54,451 bases of DNA from assembly GCA_902631405.1 (NCBI GenBank), contig CACOYI010000007.1, positions 1 to 54,451 on the forward strand. Reading direction: 5' to 3'. Position 1 is the first letter of the stretch. Each line of letters begins with the position of its first letter. Positions 8,809 to 15,770 of the stretch are shown here, piece after piece. The position numbers and the translations under genes are program-made. Below the pieces are notes generated by a model. It saw nothing but the letters and a program-made list of their open reading frames with translations, searched no databases and had not been told where the DNA came from. Source of the stretch: K189A clade bacterium. GTDB lineage: Bacteria > Pseudomonadota > Gammaproteobacteria > Pseudomonadales > Azotimanducaceae.

Positions 8809-9270
8809 TTGAACCGGAAAAGACGCTCAATCCTTCCAATCTTACTGTTATCAGTGTGTTCACTAATCTTAGCAGCATGCAATGAGCCGTTTATTCTGGC
8901 GGCGGGAGGAGCCCTAGAGGGTCCGCTGGCCGAAGCACCCAACACGTGGGAACTCGACAAAGACTCCGCTTTAGCCCAATTGGAGACTCGGCCAAATGAT
9001 CCTTACTCAATCAACTTCACGTATGTTCAATTGGACGGAAGACTCTACGCTTACGCGGGAGACACGAGGACAAACTGGGTGGCTAACATAGAAAAAGACC
9101 CACTTGTCAGAGTTCGTCTGCAAAACAAGATTTATGCTGCCCGTGCCATTCGTGTGAAAAGTAATGAAGAACTGAATAATTTCGCTAATGTGTGGACAGG
9201 CTTATCGGCGTTTCAGCGAGACCCTATGCAATTCGATGAGGTATGGTTATACCGTCTGGAGGCGCGTTAG
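8809..9270 (+). CDS. Lipoprotein with flavin split-barrel-like domain
   Basis: A 153-residue protein with a lipoprotein signal: KRR, a hydrophobic core and LILAAC at 19-24. The mature part has beta-strands YSINFTYVQLDGRLYAYAG followed by T-N-W-V-A-N-I-E-K-D-P-L-V-R-V, which resembles the W-x-x-N-x-x-x-x-P-x-V segment of Ddn-like (F420/flavin) and PPOX split-barrel proteins. Translation must begin at TTG 8809, since an in-frame TGA lies two codons upstream. Membrane tethering of such a fold is unusual. A structure-only relationship without cofactor binding is possible. Confidence 0.6.
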   Translation: MNRKRRSILPILLLSVCSLILAACNEPFILAAGGALEGPLAEAPNTWELDKDSALAQLETRPNDPYSINFTYVQLDGRLYAYAGDTRTNWVANIEKDPLVRVRLQNKIYAARAIRVKSNEELNNFANVWTGLSAFQRDPMQFDEVWLYRLEAR

Positions 9271-9420
9271 CTAATTATCGAGATCATTAGTGATATCGCT
9301 CAAACTAACCAAGTCTTCTATTCAATAGTTTGGCTCAAATAAATGTACCCATTACCGTTCGGGCTTGATGCTGATAAAGTTTTACCTCTTATCGGAGATC
9401 TTTCAATTTTAGGAGGGTAA

Positions 9421-10200
9421 ATGAGCGATCTACTCTATGAAGTAAACGACCATGTCGGTGTGGTTACCCTGAACCGGCCAGATGCCATGAATTCATTGAC
9501 CTACCAGTTATACGCTGATCTGGAGGATACAGTTCGCTCTAGTGAGGCGAGAGCCTTGGTTATTACCGGCAATGGGCGCGCCTTTTGCGCCGGAGATGAT
9601 ATGAAACAAATACTCGGCAGTGGCAAACCAGCGCCGACCGAATTTCGTGATCGAGCGAAAAAAACTGGCGGCTTAACACCTGCGGCGGACGCCCTCCTCC
9701 ATACCGATATACCAGTCATAGCGGCTGTCAACGGGCCAGCAGTGGGCTGGGGAATGGAGCTTGCCTTAATGGCTGATATTCGCGTGGCATCTGAACGTGC
9801 CAAGTTCGGAGAACTATTTGTTGTGCGGGGCTTGTGCTGCGATGCTCCTGGCCTTGGTCGTTTAGCTCAATTGGTGGGCAGAGAGAGCGCCGCCGAGTTG
9901 CTCTTCACGGGCGACGTTATCGATGCTGACCGGGCAAAAAATCTAGGTTTGGTCGGCCGCGTAGTGCCTCACGACGATTTACTGCCGACCGCAATGGAGA
10001 TAGCTCATAAAATTGCCCGCAATCCTCCCTTGGCGGTTCAGGCATTAAAGGCCGGCCTGCGTCGAACAACGGAACCAGATTGGCGCGATACTGGTAGATG
10101 GGCAATTGAGCAGATTACTCGATTGCGCGGGACAGATGATTCCAAAGAGGGCGTCGCCGCTTTTTTAGAAAAACGTGAACCGGTTTATCACGGCCGCTGA
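9421..10200 (+). CDS. Enoyl-CoA hydratase/isomerase (crotonase) family
   Basis: A 259-residue crotonase of standard length. It has the oxyanion-hole segments FCAGDD (55-60) and NGPAVGWGME (104-113). The two hydratase acids appear retained: E113 (Glu144 position of rat hydratase) and E131 in KFGELF (Glu164 position). RGLCCDAPG (137-144) forms the following turn. A strong ribosome site, AGGAGGG (9411-9417), precedes the ATG. It hydrates trans-2-enoyl-CoA or acts on related CoA thioesters in the cytoplasm. No neighbour is close on the same strand: 150 bases lie upstream and 243 downstream. Confidence 0.9.
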   Translation: MSDLLYEVNDHVGVVTLNRPDAMNSLTYQLYADLEDTVRSSEARALVITGNGRAFCAGDDMKQILGSGKPAPTEFRDRAKKTGGLTPAADALLHTDIPVIAAVNGPAVGWGMELALMADIRVASERAKFGELFVVRGLCCDAPGLGRLAQLVGRESAAELLFTGDVIDADRAKNLGLVGRVVPHDDLLPTAMEIAHKIARNPPLAVQALKAGLRRTTEPDWRDTGRWAIEQITRLRGTDDSKEGVAAFLEKREPVYHGR

Positions 10201-10443
10201 AATATCGAGGGCCATCATAAATCCAAAACAATTTGCTGCATTGGCCTTTTTCAGGAGACAATGAAAGCTAACCAGATTGCATTAGTTTCCCTCCCAAAGT
10301 AACTCTAGGGACATACAAGCCAGCTATTAACACCAAATTAGCTCGAGAGTTGAACTGTCAAAGCTTTCCACTAAACTCACTAAAAAGCAGTTGGTCTTAC
10401 AGATCTTTTAGTCCGCCTTGAAACGCAGTGAGGGCACACGAGC

Positions 10444-12828
10444 GTGAAACGTACCAAAGCTATTTTCCTGATCGCTATCGCAATCCTAATCAATTCGGCC
10501 TACGCCTATGGCGATTCTGCATCAAACACTCACTACCGACTTCTCAGCGACACACGAAGTCTTCATAACAACGCGTCCAATGTGCAGGCGAAGCTGGAGC
10601 AAAAGCTGCAGCAGGTAGCTGACTGGGAAGCGGCAGACATTCAGATGATAATTGATGCCTGGCGTGCCGGAGGACAATCCGATAGAGCTATGGGTCTTGG
10701 TTGGAGTGCTGGCGCCTGGTCCGAGTACGGCGTCGCGTTAAACAGAGGCTTGATGGTCGCAGAGGTACGCGGCATGGAAAGCACTAAGCTGCGCGCCTAC
10801 CACGGCTCTTTGATGGGACGCTACGACCGACTGGAAATGTTCGATGCCAGCAGCCTTACACCGAGCACGTTTACCGGTGATTACGACCCTGAAGAACTGA
10901 AAGCCGCCGAGGCTAAATCTGCCGTGGAACGCCAGATGCAAAAGCAGAGCGGCGCCCTCGCCTTCCTTCAGGCCACTATTCGAAAAGATCCTGGCCAGGC
11001 CTTTGCTGACATCAAGCGCATCGACGCCTCGCTGAGCCGGCTTTCTAGCGCTGACCAAGCCCAACGCGCACTGGAAATAGAAGACCTGGAAGCGAGGCAA
11101 GCGCAAATCCAGGAGTTCGCAAGCTATATCCCTCTCGTTGGCGAGGCCACAGATATTCTCGCAGCAGTTTCAGGCGAGGGCTGGGATGGCAAGCGACTAG
11201 GCACGCTGGAGAGAGCCTTACTGATAATGTCTACCTTCGCCCCCGATATCATCGAAAAAGCGCTTACTGGCACTCCCGGTGGCCGTGAAATAATGAGCAA
11301 GTTTCGCACCAACGTGGCCAAGCTCAATTCTCCTGCTCTGATAGCGGCGTGGCAGGCCGGCAACAAGGATATCAACCTGCTCAAGAGGTTTGGCGGTGGC
11401 AACCCGCTGACCAGCAACAAGAACCTGACCAAATTCCTGGATGAACCGATTGATGATCTCATCATGAATACCGCCAACTCTAATAATCCGACGTTGAAGG
11501 CCGCCAATAAGGCCTGGGAAGCCGCGGAGAACGCCGGCCGTCAGGAAGCCGAAACACTGCTGGACCTCATCAAAAAGAATAATGGAGACCTAGCCAACAA
11601 TGCTGATTTTAAAAAGGCCTACGAAAACTGTCGCAAGAACAAACGCTGCTTGAATGAGCTAAATGAAACCCGGGTGACATGCCCTGACGGCAACTATCAA
11701 GACTGTCTGGGTAAGTTTAAGGAAAACCCTGATCACGACGCCCGAAAAGCGCTGCTCAGCTTCGAGCAGGGTCTGCACGATGAGATTGACGATAGCGTTG
11801 CCAATAGCCTGGTCGGCGACTACCTCAGCCAAGGTAAAGTCCCGCCCAATATGGCCGACATGAAGGCGCAACTGGAAGTAGCCTGGAAGCAAAGCGGTGA
11901 CGCCATGGAGTGGGAAGACTTTCTGAAAAGCTTGGAAGTGAAGCCCTTTAATGCCACTAATGCAACCATGGATGCGGCGGAAGACTCTGCCAAAGATTTG
12001 TTCGATAAAGAACTAAGGGATACCAAGCTCGGCATGGACCGCGACAACACCTTCCAAATCGTAACCAAAGACGGCAACAAAGTTGACTTACCCGCTGATG
12101 TGGTCGAAGAAGCCTACGCCAAGACCCTTTTCGAAAAACTCAATCCAGGCAAGGAGTACGACTCCACAAAAATTGACGCCGCAAAGTACCTAGAAGAGAT
12201 GGACCACGCCAATCTGACAAAGCTTTCCAAGGATGCATATTATTTTGGCAGCAATCACGAAGAGAAACTCAACAAGTTCCTTGCCGGTGAGGTGCCTATT
12301 GATCCGGCGCTGGCGGATCGACTTGGGGAAACCATGCACGTCAAGGCCGACGAGTTTTATGAGCGATTTGACCATCGCCCCGCCAGCGAACTCTCACCAA
12401 AAGAGTTGGTCGATTATGCTGAGGGCATGCGCCAGACCACCAAACAGGCCAAGAATCAGCTTAACAAAGCTATGAAAGCGGCTGAGGTTGACCATATTCC
12501 ATACACGCTGAACCGAGGCCTCACTATCATGGACCAGGTAGGTAGAAAAATACCCGGTACCAACCGCACTTTCTCACCGGCGGATGCCGAGAATGCACTG
12601 GCACAAATCGGCATGACTCCAGCTAAAGTCTCCAAGGAACTGGGCAATTACTACTCCTATGTGCTGAAAATGGGGTCTACTAAGATCTATAGCAACACCG
12701 CTGATGGCGTTGGATTCGCTATGGGCCAGACGGCAGGCAAAGTGGTTATTGGGGGAGCCCGGGAAGGCTCTAAGTTAGCAATAAAACAGGCCTCCAAAGC
12801 AGCCGCACCGGATGAGGAGAGCCAGTGA
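10444..12828 (+). CDS. Exported helical protein with pretoxin-TG-like segment (system gene 1)
   Basis: A 794-residue exported protein. The signal peptide is residues 1-22 (KRTK, then a hydrophobic core, cleavage after AYA). The rest is mostly charged alpha-helix. Residues 223-266 contain SYIPLVGEATDI, then SGEGWDGKRLGTLERAL, which resembles the pretoxin-TG (PT-TG) segment of polymorphic toxins ('IP-VG-x-x-D ... TG-x-x-L-x-x-x-E-R-A-L'). Four cysteines at 396, 402, 413 and 421 (CX5CX10CX7C) may form disulfides in the periplasm. A Gly/Ala-rich tail lies at about 754-786. I recognise no catalytic domain. The start is GTG. Its stop overlaps the next gene by GTGA, so the two are coupled. First gene of a five-gene operon of exported proteins. 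Confidence 0.75.
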   Translation: MKRTKAIFLIAIAILINSAYAYGDSASNTHYRLLSDTRSLHNNASNVQAKLEQKLQQVADWEAADIQMIIDAWRAGGQSDRAMGLGWSAGAWSEYGVALNRGLMVAEVRGMESTKLRAYHGSLMGRYDRLEMFDASSLTPSTFTGDYDPEELKAAEAKSAVERQMQKQSGALAFLQATIRKDPGQAFADIKRIDASLSRLSSADQAQRALEIEDLEARQAQIQEFASYIPLVGEATDILAAVSGEGWDGKRLGTLERALLIMSTFAPDIIEKALTGTPGGREIMSKFRTNVAKLNSPALIAAWQAGNKDINLLKRFGGGNPLTSNKNLTKFLDEPIDDLIMNTANSNNPTLKAANKAWEAAENAGRQEAETLLDLIKKNNGDLANNADFKKAYENCRKNKRCLNELNETRVTCPDGNYQDCLGKFKENPDHDARKALLSFEQGLHDEIDDSVANSLVGDYLSQGKVPPNMADMKAQLEVAWKQSGDAMEWEDFLKSLEVKPFNATNATMDAAEDSAKDLFDKELRDTKLGMDRDNTFQIVTKDGNKVDLPADVVEEAYAKTLFEKLNPGKEYDSTKIDAAKYLEEMDHANLTKLSKDAYYFGSNHEEKLNKFLAGEVPIDPALADRLGETMHVKADEFYERFDHRPASELSPKELVDYAEGMRQTTKQAKNQLNKAMKAAEVDHIPYTLNRGLTIMDQVGRKIPGTNRTFSPADAENALAQIGMTPAKVSKELGNYYSYVLKMGSTKIYSNTADGVGFAMGQTAGKVVIGGAREGSKLAIKQASKAAAPDEESQ

Positions 12829-14276
12829 AAACCCCTTGCGTTGTCTTACTGCTCATTATGGTTTGTTCGCCGGCAACGGCTCAAGAATTCAGCAGTGGGC
12901 CGTCTCCAGCCGAACGAGCGTTGCTGGCAACCCTGGAGCCCTTGCAAACGCGCAAAACCCAACTCGAAGTGCGCCTGGGAGGCCTCGAGTCACGCCAGGA
13001 GAACACTCGGGATCTTGCCGAGGTAATCACACTGCAAAAAGAAAATGACCAATTAGTGCTAGAACTCGATGACCTGATTCGACAGATTGAGGCGCTTGGT
13101 ACCCAGGTCGCTAAATTCAAGGAAAAGGGCCTGCTCGAGGAGAGTGAGGTGGAAATCGCCGAGCAAGAGGAAGTAGACGATGAGATGCCGCTAGTCGATC
13201 TGATTGACGGTCAGGGAAACGACGTCGCCATTAAGGAAGTATCAAAAGATCTTGCCGAGGATGACATCGAACAATTGGTATTTCTGGCGGAAGACGCCAT
13301 AAGCCTGGACGAATTGGGTGGACTCACGCAGGGGTTAGGAGAGCAAGAAGAGATAGTGGAAGTGATTGAAATAACGGAGATCACCGAGGACGAAAATGTT
13401 CAGGTTGGTGATATTCGAGAATACGTTGACGAAGAAGGCAACTTTGTCACCGAAACCGTGATCGAAGTGTACGAGGAAGATGAGATTTACAATGACGAGG
13501 AGTGGTACTTCGCAGATGCAGATGCAGACTACCTGCAGAGAGTTCGGGACCAGATAGACTTAAACAAAGAGGAAATAAGTAACTATGAGGAATCACAAAT
13601 TCAGCAGGGCTTGAGTGTTGCTGACGGTAAAGTTCAGAAGTACCGCCAGGATGCCGCTGCCCTCGCTGAGGGTATTAGCTCTTTCGCCCAGGGTCTCAAT
13701 GAATTCCAGCGACAAATGTATGAGCAGGATCGACGCATAGCTGAGCAGCGTATAGCTAATGAACAAAAGCAGAAGGAGCTAAGAGACTCTATACTTGCAG
13801 CTAGCGCGGCCAGGGACAAGACGGCGGCCGCAAGCAGGAGCCAGCTTGGGCAAGGTCCCTACCCGATACTTGACCCCTACAGCACTCCTGCTCGAAAACC
13901 CGGGGCAATCGCTAATACAACAAATCGACCGAGGCCACAGGCACCATCGGATGCACAAGCCCGGGCGGACGAGAAAGAACCAAGGATGAATCTTTCGAAC
14001 ATGTGGAAAATCTGCCAACCCCACAATAGCCCCGAAGCAGGTTGTGTGCATGGTAACGCCTGGGAAAAGCCCTGTCCCGGAGAGAACCGCACACAGCCAT
14101 ACACGTTCGATGGTCAAATAGTCTACGTTTGGGATGCAGCGTATCTGGATAGGTTGAAAAAAAAAATTGAGAGTTCTGGTTGGTGGATTAATTGGGCCAA
14201 AAATAATGTCGATTCGCCGCGCTTAAAGCTCACTTATTGGGGCAAATATGAATACGAGGAGTACTGCATTCGATAA
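12825..14276 (+). CDS. Exported acidic coiled-coil protein (system gene 2)
   Basis: A 483-residue protein with a signal peptide (1-19, cleaved after ATA or near PATAQ). Residues about 27-105 are heptad-like coiled coil (LEPLQTRKTQ, QKENDQLVLELDDLIRQIEAL). Residues about 105-235 are extremely rich in Glu and Asp with few positive charges. A second Gln-rich helix spans about 240-330. A Pro/Ser linker leads to a C-terminal globular part with four cysteines (KIC, AGC, KPC, YC) and aromatic residues (WWINW, YWGKYEYEEYC). GTG start overlapping the previous stop. The family is unrecognised. Its tight coupling to the gene 1 product suggests a binding partner. Confidence 0.72.
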   Translation: MKTPCVVLLLIMVCSPATAQEFSSGPSPAERALLATLEPLQTRKTQLEVRLGGLESRQENTRDLAEVITLQKENDQLVLELDDLIRQIEALGTQVAKFKEKGLLEESEVEIAEQEEVDDEMPLVDLIDGQGNDVAIKEVSKDLAEDDIEQLVFLAEDAISLDELGGLTQGLGEQEEIVEVIEITEITEDENVQVGDIREYVDEEGNFVTETVIEVYEEDEIYNDEEWYFADADADYLQRVRDQIDLNKEEISNYEESQIQQGLSVADGKVQKYRQDAAALAEGISSFAQGLNEFQRQMYEQDRRIAEQRIANEQKQKELRDSILAASAARDKTAAASRSQLGQGPYPILDPYSTPARKPGAIANTTNRPRPQAPSDAQARADEKEPRMNLSNMWKICQPHNSPEAGCVHGNAWEKPCPGENRTQPYTFDGQIVYVWDAAYLDRLKKKIESSGWWINWAKNNVDSPRLKLTYWGKYEYEEYCIR

Positions 14277-14342
14277 ATAAGAATAGGAGTCGCGTAATCA
14301 TCGACCCATGCGGAAGCTCCACAATTCAGTTAGGCAACGAAA

Positions 14343-15068
14343 ATGACAACTAGTAATTCTCTTAAAGCTTTGTTCACAAGCCTTCTGCTGCTCTCGGCTT
14401 CTTTTGTAGCATCGAGTGCACAAGCACTTGAGCAAGTTTACGCCGCTTTTGAAAAAGACGGCAAACCGACGATGATGTACCGACCCAAGTCAACGCCACG
14501 CTTTAACCAGAAATATGATCTGTCCGTGGGCATCCTCCCCGTAAAAGACAGACGGGTGATGAACTTCTATTGGTACAAGGATGACCTATTTGAAGAGCCG
14601 ATTCCGCAAGGGGTCACCGATATTCTGTATAACGAACTGCGCGGCAGCTCGCTATTTAAAAAGGTAAAACTACTAAAGTCTCCCCTGCCCCCAAAGCCGG
14701 ATAACGCAGCCTTGCAGGCCTATAAGGAGAAACACAGCATTGACATGGTTATCAGCGCCGACCTAGTGTCCTTTAATATGCTGCGTGAAAAAGCAGGTAA
14801 GATGACCACGGGAGTTTCTACCGGAGCCGTTGTGGCCGCGCCTACTCGCGTGATGGTCGATGTCTCGATGTTCGCACAACTTATTCACCTTGAAAGCGGC
14901 ACTCTGGTCTGGGCCGATTCAGTTGCACGTCGAGGGCAGGCTTTTGCATTGATGAGTGTATTGGCTCCAGAAGAAGTCGGCAGCCTGACCCGCCAGACAC
15001 TCGGTTTGGTCTTCAGTGATCTCAAGATGCTGCTATCAGCCGGCGGCAAAATGATGGTGAAGCGATGA
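14343..15068 (+). CDS. Exported CsgG-like protein (system gene 3)
   Basis: A 241-residue protein with a signal peptide (1-29, cleaved after AQA), without a lipobox. The mature part opens with VGILPVKDRR, then an amphipathic helix containing V-T-D-I-L-Y-N-E-L-R followed by SLFKKVKLL, and later the strand S-I-D-M-V-I-S-A-D-L, the order seen in CsgG/TolB-N-type domains of outer-membrane or periplasmic assemblies. VDVSMFAQLIHLESGTLVWAD is a long beta-hairpin matching the CsgG-like C-terminal sheet. Fold assignment is by pattern, not search. It is 66 bases after gene 2 and overlaps gene 4 by ATGA. Confidence 0.65.
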   Translation: MTTSNSLKALFTSLLLLSASFVASSAQALEQVYAAFEKDGKPTMMYRPKSTPRFNQKYDLSVGILPVKDRRVMNFYWYKDDLFEEPIPQGVTDILYNELRGSSLFKKVKLLKSPLPPKPDNAALQAYKEKHSIDMVISADLVSFNMLREKAGKMTTGVSTGAVVAAPTRVMVDVSMFAQLIHLESGTLVWADSVARRGQAFALMSVLAPEEVGSLTRQTLGLVFSDLKMLLSAGGKMMVKR

Positions 15069-15724
15069 AAAATATTGTGCGTATCCCGCAGCTAATTGCG
15101 CTCTGGTTGGTTGTGACCAGTTTCGCCGCGCAAGCGAAAACCTCAGATGAGATTAAGGCGCTGAGTGTACCTATACCCTACCGTGATGCTTCAATGATCG
15201 AAGGTGCTGTCGCACTAAGATCCGCAGTGGTCGGTGTGGAGTATGCAGACAGAAAGATGCAAAAGCGTATGTTTGCTCGCAGGCTAGATAAAGACTTCTA
15301 CCCGCTCCTAATCAGAGTAACCAACGACTCAGATCAGAGATTGCTTGTGAAAGCTCCCGATACCTATCTTCTCTCCCAAAGTGCCAAAATTGAGCCTCAG
15401 CAGATCCATCAGGTCTTTAATGGCTTGATCAAAACCGGCAAGACAGGCAGGGCTCTAGGTAGCATCGTCACGTTAGGTCTCTCAAACCTGTTAGGAGGTA
15501 ACAATGCCGTCATGGTGCAGTACGATGGCGACATCAATGAGCCGCTGGTGCAAAACATGTACAACAAAAGCTTGAAATTCAGCATCGTAGAGTCAGGCGA
15601 CACCTTATCTGGCTTTCTGTTCTTCGACAAAAAAGCGAGCAAGGGTAAGAAAAACGAGCTGGCATTGCCGCTGCAGTATCTCAACAGTGTTGAGACGTTT
15701 GTTGTGGAGGTGCCGGTTCTGTAG
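15065..15724 (+). CDS. Exported beta-rich protein of unknown family (system gene 4)
   Basis: A 219-residue protein with a Sec signal (1-24, cleaved after AQA). A beta-sandwich-like pattern is seen: D-F-Y-P-L-L-I-R-V-T-N-D-S-D-Q-R, then K-A-P-D-T-Y-L-L-S, and near the C-terminus SGDTLSGFLFFDKK with V-E-T-F-V-V-E-V-P-V-L. These resemble accessory domains that predict surface or periplasmic complexes, but I do not recognise a family. A short Gly/Leu-rich segment (GSIVTLGLSNLLGG) near 135-150 could contact a membrane. ATG at 15065 overlaps the TGA of the preceding gene, so translation is coupled. Confidence 0.62.
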   Translation: MKNIVRIPQLIALWLVVTSFAAQAKTSDEIKALSVPIPYRDASMIEGAVALRSAVVGVEYADRKMQKRMFARRLDKDFYPLLIRVTNDSDQRLLVKAPDTYLLSQSAKIEPQQIHQVFNGLIKTGKTGRALGSIVTLGLSNLLGGNNAVMVQYDGDINEPLVQNMYNKSLKFSIVESGDTLSGFLFFDKKASKGKKNELALPLQYLNSVETFVVEVPVL

Positions 15725-15770
15725 CCGCCAACTGCGCAAGACGAAGATGTAACAATAAGCGGAGAATTGC

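Noticed and set aside
10261-10302. A 13-codon frame (ATG after AGGAGACA) in the gap before the exported-protein operon.
   Set aside because: Too short and without any recognisable feature or conservation evidence; it could be a leader peptide or chance, so it is not listed as a gene. The rest of this 243-base gap shows nothing firm.
10444-14276. Toxin-immunity pair reading of genes 1 and 2.
   Set aside because: No catalytic toxin domain is visible and both proteins are exported, which is not typical for a classical cytoplasmic pair; kept only as an inference in the findings.
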